A DNA stretch of 64,000 bases from Synoicihabitans lomoniglobus (GCF_029023725.1 NZ_CP119075.1:677501-741500), one strand, 5' to 3'. Shown: positions 1-10,900, counted from the first letter of the stretch. Made by a program: numbers and translations. The notes: generated by a model from the sequence alone, not told the origin.

Positions 1-3000
1 TCGTCGAGCAGGGCGTTGACCGCGTCCTCCGCGGTGACATCCATCGCGGCGATTTTAATGGTGGCGCCCGATGCGTCGGCCATGGCGGCGAGCGTCTCTC
101 GCGTGGCGTCGCTGGGATCGCTGCGACTGGAGAGGATAATATGACGGGCTCCGGCATCGATCAACCAACGTGTTGCCTGCAAACCGATTCCCCCCAGACC
201 GCCGGTCACCCAATAGGAGGCATGCGGGGATAGGGGGGGGGGCGAGGCCTGCGGTAGTTTGACCGGATTGAGTCGCGGCACGAGCCGGTGGGAACGCCAG
301 GCCACCTGATCCTCCCCGGAGTCAGACTGCAACTCGGCGACGAGAGCGGGGATTTCGTCGGCGGAAGCCTGGGGCGGCAGATCAATCAGCCCGCCCCAGC
401 GTTCCGGTTGTTCGAGACCAAAGGCCAGACCCATGCCCCACACGGCGGCGTGATGGAGTTGCAGGACGATACCATCGTCGGGTCCGACCGGCGCGGCGGC
501 ACGGGTCACGATTCGCAGTCGGGCTGACGTGGCGGACGAGAGCAGACCTCGTATGGTGGTGAGCAGGCGATGGCACTCGACATTGGCGGCGGCGGAACCG
601 GCGACGTGAACCACGGTGTTCCAGGGACCCGGAACGAAACTCTCGGCGGAGGTGGCTTGAGGCAGGGCTTTGCCCAGTGTCGGGGCGTGCCCCACGATCA
701 GCCAACCTTGATCGGCTGCGGTGAAGTTGGCGACGAGCGGGGCAGGGTGCCACTTGACCTCATGGGTGATCGCAGCGGCTTCATCGGTTTGGGCGCGGTG
801 GGCGCGGTGGGTGCGATGGAGCGCCGCGAGGACCGCGGGAATGGCCGCTATCTCGGAAGGGGTTAAGGCGTCGTCGGCGGTGAGGCGATCAATCAAGCCT
901 TGGTCCGGGAGCGGGGGGACGGTGTTTGATGTATCCGCAAACCAATAACGCTCGCGCTGAAAGGGATAAGTCGGCAGGGCGATGCGTCGGTGGGCAATGC
1001 CGGCATGGACCTGGTGCCAGTCCACGGGCGCCCCGCAGGACCAAGCCTGTGATGCCGCTTGGAGTAAGGTGGTGCGTCCCGTCGTGTCGCGTTGCAGGCT
1101 GGTCAGCCACGTGACGGGTTGATCCGGCCAGGATTGCGCGGATAACGCGGCCAACAGATTGCGGGGACCCACTTCGATGACGACATCGCAGGATTCCGCG
1201 GCCAAGGCGGCGGCGGCGGCGGCCCAACGGACCGGACGACGGATCTGCTGGATCCAATATTCGGAAGTGGCGAGTTCTCCGGTAGCCCGTTGTCCTGTGC
1301 TTGACGAAATGAAAACCCGCTCCGGCTCGCCGAGCGCAGCGCTTTTCGCGGCGGCGGTGAAATCCGGTAGCATGGGGTCCATTTCGACGGAATGGTAACC
1401 TTGGCGCACGGATAGCAGTGCGACGCGATGGCCGGCCGCTTCGGCCGCGACCATGGTGGATTTTACGGCGGCGGCCGAACCAGTGATGACGGTTTGTCGG
1501 GCACTGTTATAAGCACCGATTTCGGTCCCGTGCTGCGTCGCCAGCGGTGCGACGTTTTCCGCCGAGGCCATGATGGCGGCCATGGCGCCGGTTTCGCCGA
1601 GCGCGCCCATGAGTCGGGCGCGCGTGACCAGGAGTGACAGCGCCGGGCCCAGCTCCATGGCACCTGCGATCACGGCGGCCGCGTATTCGCCCACACTATG
1701 ACCCGCCACCGCGACCGGCTTGATTCCCCAGGCCTGCCAGACACAGGCCAGGCTGTATTCCACCGTGAACAAGGCGACCTGCGCGAACTCGGTTTGAGCG
1801 AGTTTTTCCTCGGAGCCCAACGCTTCTTTGACGTCCCAACCCGCGATTTCGAGGATGTGCTTTTGACAACGCGAGAAAGCGGCGGCAAAGGCCGGACACG
1901 TATCGATGAGATCAATACCAGCACCGGGGAAGAGCGACCCTTGGCCGGAAAAGAGAAACGCTACCCGCGGAGGCTCGTCGGTGCGGAACGAAGCGGAGGC
2001 GGCGGCGAGAAGTTCAGCGGCTTCAACCGGTGAAGTCGCGACCACCGCCACGCGATGTGTCCAGCGGGCACGTCCGGTGGCGGCGGTAATGGCGGCATCG
2101 GGCCAGGTCGTCTCCGGCAGTGCGCGCAAATGGGTCGCATGAGCTTGAACCAGGGCCGCCAACGCGGCGGGGGAACGGGCGGAGAGAGGGTAGGGGGCGG
2201 GGGCGCGATGTTTCGGTGTCTCGCGCGGTGTTCGTTGCTGCGGAGCCTCTCCGAGTATGACATGAGCGTTGGTGCCGCCGAAGCCGAACGAGCTTACGCC
2301 GGCAAAGCGTTTTCCGGCATCCCAAGCAGTGGTCGTGGTGGCGAGTCGCAGGACCGGAGCGGCCTGATCGAGGTGACGACTCGGAGAGTTCAGGTGCAGG
2401 TTTCCCGGCAAGGTGCGATGCTCCAGCGCGAGCACGGTTTTGATCAAGCCGGCCATCCCGGCCGCGGCCTCGAGGTGACCGATCTGAGTCTTGACGGCAC
2501 CAAGCGTGCAAGGAGCGGTCGGGTCGCGATCGACCGCGAGGACGGCGCGGGCGGCGTTGACTTCAATTGGATCACCGAGGGCAGTGCCGGTGCCGTGGGT
2601 CTCGAGGAAACTGATCTGATGAGGAGCGACATGGGCATCGCGCAGGGCGGCACGGATGACGGCCTGTTGGGCGGGGCCGTTGGGCGCGGTCAGGCCGTTG
2701 CTGCGGCCATCCTGGTTGAGGGCCGATCCATGGATAAGGGCGAAGATGTGGTCGCCGTCACGCTGAGCGGCGGACAGCGGTTTGAGGATCGCGACGCCGG
2801 CGCCTTCACCGCGGACGTAGCCGTCGGCATCGGCATCGAACGTCTTGCAATGACCGTCAGGCGCGAGCATCCCGGCGGCGGCGAAACTTTCACTCACATC
2901 GGGTGCCAGCAACAGATTGACGCCACCAACCAAAGCGACGGAAGTTTCGCCGCTGCGCAAACTGCGGACTGCATGGTGCAGGGCGACCAACGAGGAGGAG

Positions 3001-5537
3001 CACGCCGTGTCGAGCGCGAGACTCGGTCCCCGCAGATCGAGCCAATAGGAGAGTCGATTGGCGGCGATACTGAGGGCGTTGCCGGTGCCGGTATGGGCGG
3101 CGGTGCCTTGGTCGGAGCGGGCGAGGAGCAGTCGGTAATCGTGGGTGCTGATCCCCATGAAAACGCCGGTCGGGGTTCCGGCGAGTGAAGTGGGATCTAT
3201 TCCGGCGTGTTCCAACGCCTCCCAGGAGGTTTCGAGCAAAAGCCGTTGTTGTGGGTCGAGGAGGTTGGCCTCGCGCGCGGACAGACCGAAAAACTCGGCG
3301 TCGAACTGATCGACTTGCGCAAGGAAACCACCGAAGGCGGGAGCAGTGTGGTCGGCGGCATTCCACCGATCCGCCGGAACTGGAGTAATGGCGTCACGGC
3401 CTTCCGTGAGCAGAGACCAGAAGGCATCGATATCGGGTGCCCCGGGGAATCGGCAACTCATGCCGACGACCGCAATGGGTTCACGGTGGACGGTTTCGTT
3501 TGGGGCCGCCGGGGGAGTGGTGGACGGGTGGCTCCCCGTCTCGCTCAGATGCTTCGCCAGTGCGCGGAGATGGGGAAAATCGTAGGCGAGCGTCGGGGGT
3601 AATCGACGGCCCAAGTGTTGTTCCAGCAGACCGGACAATTCGACTGCAGCCAAGGAATCGACGCCCTGCTCGGCGAACGGAGCCGTCGGGTCGAGGTGAG
3701 CGGCATCGACCTTGAGCAGGGTGGCCAGGGCCTCACGAATGAAGGTTTCCAACTGGTCGCCGGAAGCTGTGTTCGGGGCCGGAGGTGTCGCTGTCGTTTG
3801 CACCCACTCCGCGATGATTTTGAGTTCTCCCTCCTGCAGCAGGCGGCGGCACAGGGCGCGTTGGATTTTCCCGGAAGAGGTTTTGGGAATACTGGCCGGT
3901 TTGAGAAACACCAGCCGGTGCACGGGCAGTTCGTGGTGGGAGGCGACCGCGGAGCGCAGCGAAGAAACCACGGCGTCGTGGTCGAATTTGCGCAAATGGG
4001 TGCGCTCAACTTCGGCGACGATGGCGAGCGCTTCGCCGGCGGGGGTGTCGATGGAAAACGCAGCCGTGCAGCTGGCGCGAATGGCGTCGCTGGCGCGCTC
4101 CACCGTGAGCTCGATATCCTGTGGATAATGATTCAGCCCGCGCAGAATGATGAGGTCTTTGACGCGGCCGGTGACAAAGATTTCCCGGCCTTTCGCGAAG
4201 CCCAGATCACCGGTGCGCATGAAAGGGCCGGTGCCGTCGGCCAACCGGGCCTGAAATGTTTCCCGCGAGGCTTCATCGCGTTGCCAATACCCCTGAGCGG
4301 CGGAGGGGCCGCGAAACCAAATCTCGCCCACCCGATCGGGCGAACAGGGTTCAAAGGTGTCGGGGTCCACGATGAGAGAACTGTTGTCCACCTGACCCCA
4401 ACCGCACCCGACGATGGCGGTCGCTCCGGCTTGGTCGGGAGATACTTCACGCATCTCGTGCCGGGCCAGAGCGTCGCTGTCGAGATGCACGATCGTAACC
4501 CGCTCGGCACGCGGCAGCGCCGTGACCTTCAAGGTCGCTTCAGCCAAGCCGAAGCCCGGTTTGACCGTCAGGGGGTCGAGCCCGGCGGGGGCAAACGCGT
4601 TATTAAATGCCGCCAAGGTATGAGCGCGCACGGGTTCGGCGGCGTTGAGCGACATGTGCCATGAGGAGAGGTCGAGAGCGGACCGCTGTTCCGGTGTGGT
4701 GCTCGCGACACACAGGTCATAAGCAAAATTCGGAGCGGCGCTGTGGGTGCCTCGGTAGCGGTTGATCGCTTCGAGCCACCGCACCGGACGTTGCAGGAAC
4801 GACGCCGGAGGCAGCATGACACAAAGAAAACCCCGATACAGCGGCATGAGTGCACCATAGATCAGACCCATGTCGTGAAAAATGGGCAGCCATGTGATCA
4901 TGACACTGTGGGCATCGTGTTCCCAGCCGCGGTCGAGGTCGTCGAGATTGTGCAGCAGGTTGGAGTGGGAAACCATCACGCCCTTGGGCGTGGCGGTGGA
5001 CCCCGACGTGTATTGGAGGAATGCCAGATTGTCGGGCCGGGGGTCGGGCAACGATGGGGCAGGCGTGTCTGTCTCCGGGGCGGATTCGGCATCGGTGGCA
5101 AGCCAAGTCAGGGCGCGCAGTGAGGGCGTATTCTGTAATCGAGGTTCGATCTCCGCGAGCACCGTGACATCGGTAAGGACGAGGTGGGCATCGGCGTCTT
5201 CCGAAATGATCTGCAGGCGGGGATCGGGGCGATTGCGTTTCGGGGGATAGCTAGGCACCGCGATGACACCGGCGTAGAGGCAGCCGAAAAACGCTGCCAT
5301 AAATTCCAAGCCCGGAGGGTAGAGCAACAAGGCTCGATCACCCGGGGTGGTGATGCGTGCCAGTCGGTGAGCGATCAGCAGGGCGCGGTCGTGCAGGGCG
5401 GCGTTGGTAAAACTGGCTGTTTCGTTTTCGCCGTCGGCGAGGTGCACGTAGGCGCGTCGATCCGGGGCTCCGGCCGCGCGATAGCTCAAGAGCGCGGTCA
5501 AGGTGGCAAAGCGGGGTTCCGGGGCGTTGGCGGGCAC
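1..5537 (-). CDS. Type I polyketide synthase, FAAL-ACP-KS-AT-KR, C-terminus off the left edge
   Basis: A single frame is open from GTG at 5537 to the window edge (1845 residues seen); an in-frame stop at 5553-5555 makes this GTG the first possible start. Domains in order: fatty-acyl-AMP ligase (about 10-575, adenylation motif [10 protein letters not shown] near residue 175); acyl carrier protein (about 590-665, GVDSL with phosphopantetheine Ser628); ketosynthase (from about 684, DTACSSS with Cys846, THGTGT His981, IGHLEAAAG His1021); acyltransferase (about 1190-1500, GHSVGEY Ser1281, then a [11 protein letters not shown] linker); ketoreductase (structural half from about 1600, NADPH motif GGLGGIG near 1778). 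No dehydratase lies between AT and KR. FAALs activate fatty acids as acyl-adenylates and load them on the ACP for extension and ketoreduction. The AT specificity loop reads QGYHS, not the usual malonyl HAFHS, so the extender is uncertain. What follows KR is outside the window. Confidence 0.95.
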   Translation of the reverse strand, partial: MPANAPEPRFATLTALLSYRAAGAPDRRAYVHLADGENETASFTNAALHDRALLIAHRLARITTPGDRALLLYPPGLEFMAAFFGCLYAGVIAVPSYPPKRNRPDPRLQIISEDADAHLVLTDVTVLAEIEPRLQNTPSLRALTWLATDAESAPETDTPAPSLPDPRPDNLAFLQYTSGSTATPKGVMVSHSNLLHNLDDLDRGWEHDAHSVMITWLPIFHDMGLIYGALMPLYRGFLCVMLPPASFLQRPVRWLEAINRYRGTHSAAPNFAYDLCVASTTPEQRSALDLSSWHMSLNAAEPVRAHTLAAFNNAFAPAGLDPLTVKPGFGLAEATLKVTALPRAERVTIVHLDSDALARHEMREVSPDQAGATAIVGCGWGQVDNSSLIVDPDTFEPCSPDRVGEIWFRGPSAAQGYWQRDEASRETFQARLADGTGPFMRTGDLGFAKGREIFVTGRVKDLIILRGLNHYPQDIELTVERASDAIRASCTAAFSIDTPAGEALAIVAEVERTHLRKFDHDAVVSSLRSAVASHHELPVHRLVFLKPASIPKTSSGKIQRALCRRLLQEGELKIIAEWVQTTATPPAPNTASGDQLETFIREALATLLKVDAAHLDPTAPFAEQGVDSLAAVELSGLLEQHLGRRLPPTLAYDFPHLRALAKHLSETGSHPSTTPPAAPNETVHREPIAVVGMSCRFPGAPDIDAFWSLLTEGRDAITPVPADRWNAADHTAPAFGGFLAQVDQFDAEFFGLSAREANLLDPQQRLLLETSWEALEHAGIDPTSLAGTPTGVFMGISTHDYRLLLARSDQGTAAHTGTGNALSIAANRLSYWLDLRGPSLALDTACSSSLVALHHAVRSLRSGETSVALVGGVNLLLAPDVSESFAAAGMLAPDGHCKTFDADADGYVRGEGAGVAILKPLSAAQRDGDHIFALIHGSALNQDGRSNGLTAPNGPAQQAVIRAALRDAHVAPHQISFLETHGTGTALGDPIEVNAARAVLAVDRDPTAPCTLGAVKTQIGHLEAAAGMAGLIKTVLALEHRTLPGNLHLNSPSRHLDQAAPVLRLATTTTAWDAGKRFAGVSSFGFGGTNAHVILGEAPQQRTPRETPKHRAPAPYPLSARSPAALAALVQAHATHLRALPETTWPDAAITAATGRARWTHRVAVVATSPVEAAELLAAASASFRTDEPPRVAFLFSGQGSLFPGAGIDLIDTCPAFAAAFSRCQKHILEIAGWDVKEALGSEEKLAQTEFAQVALFTVEYSLACVWQAWGIKPVAVAGHSVGEYAAAVIAGAMELGPALSLLVTRARLMGALGETGAMAAIMASAENVAPLATQHGTEIGAYNSARQTVITGSAAAVKSTMVAAEAAGHRVALLSVRQGYHSVEMDPMLPDFTAAAKSAALGEPERVFISSSTGQRATGELATSEYWIQQIRRPVRWAAAAAALAAESCDVVIEVGPRNLLAALSAQSWPDQPVTWLTSLQRDTTGRTTLLQAASQAWSCGAPVDWHQVHAGIAHRRIALPTYPFQRERYWFADTSNTVPPLPDQGLIDRLTADDALTPSEIAAIPAVLAALHRTHRAHRAQTDEAAAITHEVKWHPAPLVANFTAADQGWLIVGHAPTLGKALPQATSAESFVPGPWNTVVHVAGSAAANVECHRLLTTIRGLLSSATSARLRIVTRAAAPVGPDDGIVLQLHHAAVWGMGLAFGLEQPERWGGLIDLPPQASADEIPALVAELQSDSGEDQVAWRSHRLVPRLNPVKLPQASPPPLSPHASYWVTGGLGGIGLQATRWLIDAGARHIILSSRSDPSDATRETLAAMADASGATIKIAAMDVTAEDAVNALLD

Positions 5538-5681
5538 AGCGTGGAAAGGACCTTAGGGGGGCGAGGGCGAGAGGGGAGTCAGGGAGCAAAGAGGGAGGGG
5601 CTGCAACAGGCTTTTTTAACCAACCCGTTCAGCTTTTTGCGACTTGCGCGTCCGGCCGATCACCGGAGCATCTTCTGTCGC

Positions 5682-6464
5682 ATGTCTGCCATAGCCCGAT
5701 CGCGTTTGTATTTGATTCCAAGTCCTTTAGCTTCCCCCCGGGTGCGATTGGTATGTTTTGCCCATGCCGGAGCTGGGGCCTCTACCTACCAGCCGTGGGC
5801 GGCACCTTTAGCAGCTCACGGGGTGGAAGTGCGAGCAGCGCAATATCCGGGGCGCGAGAGTCGTTGGGGCGAGCCGTTGATCGACTCGGTGGATGTCATG
5901 GCGGAGCGCTGGGCGGAGCAATGGGATGAACTAGCCGGAGCCGACGGCGTGCCGGTCATGATTTACGGACACAGCATGGGCGTGTTGGTGGCTTACGAGG
6001 TGACCAGGCGCTTGCAGAAGGCGGGCAGTAGTCGGATGCCGACATTGGTCGTGCTGGGGGCGAGGAACCCACCCCATGCGCCTCGCCGTTTTCCACCTTT
6101 GCACCATTTATCGAACGACGCGTTCCTGCAGGCGGTGGCGGAACGCTACGGAAATCTCCCGACGGCGCTTTTGGAGGATGCCGAGATGCGAGAGTTGATC
6201 GCGCCGGTGCTGAAGGCTGATTTCAAACTGGTGGACGACTATGCAGCGGAATCTTCGTTCGATCCATTGACGGTGCCTCTGAAGGTGCTGGTGGGGGTGG
6301 ACGATTCGTTCACTACGGAGGCGGCGGCCGGCGAGTGGGCGAAATACACCGTGGCGGGATGCACCGTCGACCGGGTCGAAGGTGGACATTTTTTCCATCA
6401 GGAACAAAAAGTCGAAATGGTGGCGCGCATGGCGAAGTGGGCGGAGGAAGTCGCGCCACGCTGA
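5682..6464 (+). CDS. Type II thioesterase (alpha/beta hydrolase)
   Basis: A 260-residue protein of the type II thioesterase family, normal length. It begins with the family opening CFAHAGAGAS and YPGRESR, has the nucleophile elbow GHSMG (Ser98), an acid at Asp207/208 and the catalytic His236 in EGGHFF. Such enzymes act in the cytoplasm to clear stalled or misprimed acyl groups from carrier proteins of PKS and NRPS lines. The frame is open upstream to 5184, but that part is antisense to the synthase; ATG 5682 fits the family N-terminus. It is divergent from the FAAL-PKS across 144 bases, which may hold promoters for both, and is followed 71 bases later by a PotD-like gene. The context supports editing of the neighbouring synthase. 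Confidence 0.9.
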   Translation: MSAIARSRLYLIPSPLASPRVRLVCFAHAGAGASTYQPWAAPLAAHGVEVRAAQYPGRESRWGEPLIDSVDVMAERWAEQWDELAGADGVPVMIYGHSMGVLVAYEVTRRLQKAGSSRMPTLVVLGARNPPHAPRRFPPLHHLSNDAFLQAVAERYGNLPTALLEDAEMRELIAPVLKADFKLVDDYAAESSFDPLTVPLKVLVGVDDSFTTEAAAGEWAKYTVAGCTVDRVEGGHFFHQEQKVEMVARMAKWAEEVAPR

Positions 6465-6535
6465 CACGCGTCCGCAATTGATCCGGTGCGGAGCTTGCAA
6501 AGCGAATCGGGCGGATGACAAAATAGACGTCTCAT

Positions 6536-7792
6536 ATGGCCCAAGCCACCTCCGCCCCCGCTCAATTGTCTGCGTCCGATTCCGCCCGGATGATGGATCG
6601 CTGGTCGCGCCGAGATTGGCTTAGGGGGACGGGGGCGATGGTCGCGGGCCTGGGTTTGGCCGGGTGCGAACGACTCCGGAACATCCATACGAAAGCTGTG
6701 GGATTGCGCGGCACGCTGAACATCCTCGTGTGGGACGGTTATTTTCCCAAAGAACTCTTCAAGCAGTTCGAAAGTGAATCCGGTTATCGGGTAAATTATC
6801 AAACGTTCGAATCAAACGAGGACTTGCGATCCATCCTGCAGGCCGGCGCGGTGAAAGCCGATTTGGTCATGCCGTCGGCTTTTGCGGCCAAAGCCTTGGC
6901 GACGGAAGAGCTGATCAAGCCTTTCAGCGTGGAAAAATTTGTGGGGTTTGAATCTTCGAATCCGTATATTGTCCCCTACATTTGGGGCTCCACCGGCATC
7001 GGCTACGACTGTGATCGCGTAGTGGGATTACCCAAAAGTTGGGGGGCGCTGTTTTCGCTGCAACCGGCGCCTCGCATACCCGATGCGTTGCGCGATTTTC
7101 GACCGATCGAAAAGGTAGCCATGTTGGACGACGCTCGTTTCACCTTGGGATCGGCGTTGATCTATCTCGGTTACGATCCGAACAGCCTGAACGAAAAGGA
7201 AATCGACGCGGCGGCGCGGGTGTTGTCCGACGCACGTGATCGGATCCGCTATGATTCGGCCGATGTGCCGGAGAACCTGCGCACGGGGGCTTATGGCATG
7301 GCCATGGCGTGGACGGGGGATGTCACCAAGGCGCTCAGCGGTTATCCTGCAAGCGCGCCCACGGTCTTGAATCCGCAGCCTAAAATGTTGCCCGGTAACA
7401 AGGCGTTGCGCATCGCGTTACCGCGGGAAGGGTCGATTGTGTTCATGGACTCGTTTGCATTGCCCACCTCGTGCGAAGAGATCGACGCGGCCCATGCTTT
7501 TGTGAGCTTTTTCATGCGTCCGCACATCGCGGCGGCGGTCACCAATTATTCCTTTTACGCCACCACGGTGGACGGGGCGACGCCTTACATTGATCGCTAT
7601 CTGATCAATGGCCCTTCGTTCTTCATTCATCCGTCAGGTAAAAATTTCAACCTGAAGGACGTGGGCGAAATGGATGATTACTACCGCGGGGTTTGGAGTC
7701 AGCTGACCGGGAAACCGGGCCCCGTGGCAGAACCACCGCAAAGTCCTCCCATCCCAGAGCTGGAGATCGAGGACGTTGATCTTACCACCTAG
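6536..7792 (+). CDS. PotD-like extracellular solute-binding lipoprotein
   Basis: A 418-residue protein resembling spermidine/putrescine-binding PotD/PotF. The N-terminus has an Arg pair (25-26), a hydrophobic stretch and a lipobox LAGC (Cys44), so it is probably exported, possibly by the Tat route, and lipid-anchored. The mature part follows the PotD pattern: LNILVWDGYFP, a TFESNEDL segment, DLVMPSAF, and VPYIWGSTGIGYD. No permease or ATPase of a polyamine importer is next to it, so it is an orphan binding protein. It sits 71 bases after the thioesterase in the same direction and converges with the SPFH gene. The ligand cannot be read from the sequence; a polyamine or another cationic compound is an inference. 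A role in the biosynthetic cluster is possible but unproven. Confidence 0.82.
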   Translation: MAQATSAPAQLSASDSARMMDRWSRRDWLRGTGAMVAGLGLAGCERLRNIHTKAVGLRGTLNILVWDGYFPKELFKQFESESGYRVNYQTFESNEDLRSILQAGAVKADLVMPSAFAAKALATEELIKPFSVEKFVGFESSNPYIVPYIWGSTGIGYDCDRVVGLPKSWGALFSLQPAPRIPDALRDFRPIEKVAMLDDARFTLGSALIYLGYDPNSLNEKEIDAAARVLSDARDRIRYDSADVPENLRTGAYGMAMAWTGDVTKALSGYPASAPTVLNPQPKMLPGNKALRIALPREGSIVFMDSFALPTSCEEIDAAHAFVSFFMRPHIAAAVTNYSFYATTVDGATPYIDRYLINGPSFFIHPSGKNFNLKDVGEMDDYYRGVWSQLTGKPGPVAEPPQSPPIPELEIEDVDLTT

Positions 7793-7803
7793 CCCAGCGG
7801 TCT

Positions 7804-9033
7804 TTACGGAGCCGGAGCTGCTTCCGCCGGAACCGGGAGGGGCGGTGTTGCGAGGGTGTCGTTGCGACCGTCGAGGATGAGTGGGAGGCCATCCTTACCA
7901 CCTCCGATCACGATGATTTTGGAGTTGGGGGATTTAGCCAGTTCCAAGGTGGCTTGGATGCCCCGAAAACGAAGGTAGGAATCAGAGATGCCGCCGGATG
8001 AGATGATGTCTTGGAAGGTGCGAATACCCTCGGCCTCGATCCGCTTGCGCTCCTTTTCCTTGGCCTCGGTTTCGATCCGATAGTTGAACTCGAGCGCAAG
8101 TTGTTGAGCTTTGAGTTTCGACTCGATGGCGGCGGCGACGGGCGGAGGCAGGGTGACTGACTTCAGCAACAAATCATCCAGCAGAATGAAGCGATCAGCC
8201 ATTTCCGCGAGGGAGCCCTGTTTGGCGGTCTGGACGATGAACCCTTGCGAGGTGTAGATTTCTTCGGGTTTGTATTGGCCCAATACGAAACGGAATTGAG
8301 ATTGGGCCACGGGTTTGACCACTTTTTCGACGTATTCCGGGCCGATGTCTTTGTGGAGCCGGCCAAGGTCTTCACGTTGAGGACGGAACCGGATTGAAAT
8401 ATTTATCTTCACTTCCAGACCGTCCGAGGAAAGCACCGTGAATTCATCCGCGACCTGCTGCACCCGCACATCGTAAATATACATGCGGTTCCATGGGGCC
8501 AGGATCTGCAGACCTTCATTGTAGGTGTTCTCGATGTCGGTGCCCTGACTGAAGGGCCGATAGATCACTGCGCGTTCACCGGGCCGGACGAGCACGAAGA
8601 TGTCGTTCCAGAAGAATGCGACCAGGAAGGTGAAAACGAAGAACGAACAGACCAGGAGTATCTTGTTGTCGGTCCAAATCTCACCGAGGTTGTAGCGCAT
8701 GCGTGCGAACAGACCGCGGCGTCGACGGGGGCGGGGAGACCGATCATCTGAACCGCTTGCGCCGCTGCCGCGGGACGGCGGGGGCGGGGGCTTTGGCGGA
8801 GGCGGCATGGAGGGCGGAGGAGATGCCACCTCTGAGGCCAAAGGTTCATCGTTCTGTGCCGGCCGGGAGGGCGCTGGCGGCATGACGGGAATTTTTGGTC
8901 CGGCCGAAACGTTTGCGCCTGAGGCGGCCTCGGGTGGTGAGGTGTCGGCGTTGCCCGGGGATGCCTTCGAACGCAATGCGTCGCCGCCAGCAGGCGAAGA
9001 AGGGGGAGGCGGATTGGCGGGCGAGTCGGACAT
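7804..9033 (-). CDS. SPFH/Band 7 (prohibitin-like) membrane protein
   Basis: About 409 residues from ATG 9033. The frame also opens at TTG 9066, but the extra 11 residues are unremarkable. Layout: a Pro/Ser/Gly-rich cytoplasmic N-terminus of about 110 residues, a basic stretch, one membrane helix (ILLVCSFFVFTFLVAFF), then a Band 7 domain (VRPGERAVIYRPF, VLSSDGLEVKINISIRFRP) and a Glu/Lys-rich helical region (EAKEKERKRIEAEG) typical of prohibitins and HflK/HflC. Such proteins form membrane rings or microdomains that scaffold other membrane proteins. There is no HflK/HflC pair and no FtsH here. It lies 49 bases downstream of the ABC exporter on the same strand, probably in one transcript, so it may organise that transporter. 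Confidence 0.85.
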   Translation of the reverse strand: MSDSPANPPPPSSPAGGDALRSKASPGNADTSPPEAASGANVSAGPKIPVMPPAPSRPAQNDEPLASEVASPPPSMPPPPKPPPPPSRGSGASGSDDRSPRPRRRRGLFARMRYNLGEIWTDNKILLVCSFFVFTFLVAFFWNDIFVLVRPGERAVIYRPFSQGTDIENTYNEGLQILAPWNRMYIYDVRVQQVADEFTVLSSDGLEVKINISIRFRPQREDLGRLHKDIGPEYVEKVVKPVAQSQFRFVLGQYKPEEIYTSQGFIVQTAKQGSLAEMADRFILLDDLLLKSVTLPPPVAAAIESKLKAQQLALEFNYRIETEAKEKERKRIEAEGIRTFQDIISSGGISDSYLRFRGIQATLELAKSPNSKIIVIGGGKDGLPLILDGRNDTLATPPLPVPAEAAPAP

Positions 9034-9082
9034 GACGGGGTGGAGGCGATGAGTTAGGCCAAGCAAGCAGCTGACGAAAGCC

Positions 9083-10720
9083 CTAATTGTTGCTTTCGTC
9101 GGCCACGAATCGGCCGAAATCCATCCCTAACACGCGATCGGCGGTATCAAAGTAGTGATCGTCATGAGTGGCGGCGATGATGGTTTTCCCTTCTTTTTTC
9201 AGCGCGGGCAAAATTTCATGATAGAAGTGGCGTCGGAAGGTGGGATCCTGGTCGGCGGCCCATTCATCGAAGATCAGAATGGGTTTGTTTTCCAACAGCA
9301 CAGTGATCAATGCGAGGCGCTTCCTTTGTCCCGTGGAAAGTTCGATGTTGGTGAATCGGCCCTCTTGAAATGCGGTTTTATCGGTCAGCTCCATGTCATC
9401 GATGAGCTGGGCGAGGGCTTCATCGTCGATGGCGTGGAGGCCGTAGAGCCGATCGAACAAGTGAAAGTCGGTGAAGATAATCGAGAAGAGTTCCCGGTAT
9501 CGTTGCAGTTGAGGGCCGAGCACCGCCTTTTCATTGACGGTGATGCAGCCGGCCCGCGGAGGGTATAGACCGGTGAAAAGCTTGAGGAAGGTCGACTTGC
9601 CACTGCCGTTGCCGCCTTTGATGAAGACGGTTTCGCCTCGTTTGAACGTAAGATTGATAGGACCGAGGGCATATCCCGGACTGCCGTCGGCATTTTCGTA
9701 TTGAAACCGCAGGTCCCGCACGCCGACGGATTCAAAGTCCCAAGACCGGGGTGGGTTTTCAAGGTCGACCGGGGGGTGACTCCCCACTTCCCGGTCGAGA
9801 CTTTGCTCCATTTTTTCAATGGCGTCGATCGCCACGGAAGCTTTGGCCAGAAAAGGCAGCACGCCCACGACCTCGGCCAAAGGACCAAAAATGAAGAGCA
9901 CCACCGCACTGATTTTCACGATGACGCTGGGCTCAACCTGGGAAAGTCGGGGAAGCAGAAAAATCACCACTGCCAGCAAAACATAAAATGCGGAGTGCGT
10001 GATGATCGTGGTATTCACGAAACGGTGACCGGTATCGACCTTGAGGTCGCGCAAGGTCGCGGCGGCCGGCTGCAAGTGCTGGCCGAACAGATCGTGATTT
10101 TTGCGCACGTTCATTTTGATTTCGGGGAAGCCCTTGAGCAGATGGCCGAGGAGGGCGAAAAAGCGATTTTCCTGCTCCACGGTTTGTCGCAACAACGGGT
10201 CGACTGAACGCAGACTCAAACGGTAGGCGATGATCGTGACCGATATAGCCGTCAGCGACAGCACGAAGGCGGGAATGGACAAAAACGCGATATAGCCGAA
10301 TGCGACGACCAGCATGACGGCGGAGGCCGAGGCATTGATCGCCATCGTGGCGGTGTTGGAGATGACCTGAGTTTCGGTGGTGAGCAGTGTGTGAAATCGT
10401 TCGGCCCCGATTTTCTCAAAATAAAACAATTCGGCCCGGCGGATTTTATCGGCCAACCGCAGACGCAGCTTTTCCACGATGCCTTCGGTCAAAACCGTCG
10501 CGCGTCGCAGACTGAAGCGCTTGGCCGTCATCATCCCGGTCAGGGCCACGGCGAACATGAGCAAGTTGGAGAAGCTTTTGGTATTGTCTGTCGCGGTTGA
10601 TGCCGCCCCGAGGATAATGGTGACCAGAAATCCACTGATGGCGCCGCTGCAAAACGTCGCGAAGCTGATTTGGCGGCCCATGGCCCCTGATTCGTGCCAA
10701 AGAAAACGAAGAAAATTCAT
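9083..10720 (-). CDS. Cyclic-peptide-type ABC exporter (SyrD/PvdE-like), fused permease and ATPase
   Basis: A 545-residue half-transporter: an N-terminal membrane domain with about six helices (20-290) and a C-terminal ATPase with Walker A GGNGSGKST (369-377), signature LSTGQRKR (461-468), Walker B ILIFDE (481-486) and switch His519. The diverged signature and the FDEWAADQDP Walker B region match the cyclic-peptide transporter family of syringomycin exporter SyrD and pyoverdine exporter PvdE, which move secondary metabolites out of the cytoplasm. The length fits that family. It is first in a two-gene minus-strand unit with the SPFH protein and faces the PKS/thioesterase genes 4-5 kb away. I infer that it exports the PKS product or an acylated precursor; no peptide synthetase is visible here. 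Confidence 0.87.
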   Translation of the reverse strand: MNFLRFLWHESGAMGRQISFATFCSGAISGFLVTIILGAASTATDNTKSFSNLLMFAVALTGMMTAKRFSLRRATVLTEGIVEKLRLRLADKIRRAELFYFEKIGAERFHTLLTTETQVISNTATMAINASASAVMLVVAFGYIAFLSIPAFVLSLTAISVTIIAYRLSLRSVDPLLRQTVEQENRFFALLGHLLKGFPEIKMNVRKNHDLFGQHLQPAAATLRDLKVDTGHRFVNTTIITHSAFYVLLAVVIFLLPRLSQVEPSVIVKISAVVLFIFGPLAEVVGVLPFLAKASVAIDAIEKMEQSLDREVGSHPPVDLENPPRSWDFESVGVRDLRFQYENADGSPGYALGPINLTFKRGETVFIKGGNGSGKSTFLKLFTGLYPPRAGCITVNEKAVLGPQLQRYRELFSIIFTDFHLFDRLYGLHAIDDEALAQLIDDMELTDKTAFQEGRFTNIELSTGQRKRLALITVLLENKPILIFDEWAADQDPTFRRHFYHEILPALKKEGKTIIAATHDDHYFDTADRVLGMDFGRFVADESNN

Positions 10721-10900
10721 GCGATGTTCACCAAGGGTAATTCCGGCAATACGGGGCTGAGTCAGCGAAAGAGGTTAGATGAAGGACGGGCAAATGGGGA
10801 GAGTCACCTATTTCTATGGATCAATGGCATTTAAACAAATCTTGACCCACTGAAACTAAAGGATGTCATTAAGCGAGCTAAGGTCTAAAGCCAACAGCAG

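Noticed and set aside
2055-3188. Long plus-strand open frame (377 codons) opposite the PKS
   Set aside because: It is the antisense of the KS-AT region; the minus strand carries unmistakable KS motifs. High GC makes long shadow frames common.
3615-4664. Plus-strand open frame (349 codons) opposite the FAAL
   Set aside because: Antisense of a clear acyl-AMP ligase; no recognisable protein features.
5184-5681. N-terminal extension of the thioesterase
   Set aside because: It covers the start of the FAAL on the other strand and is not thioesterase-like; ATG 5682 matches the family.
10842-10871. Promoter with ttgacc upstream of the first DUF697 gene
   Set aside because: The -35 is good but no acceptable -10 follows at 16-18 bases.
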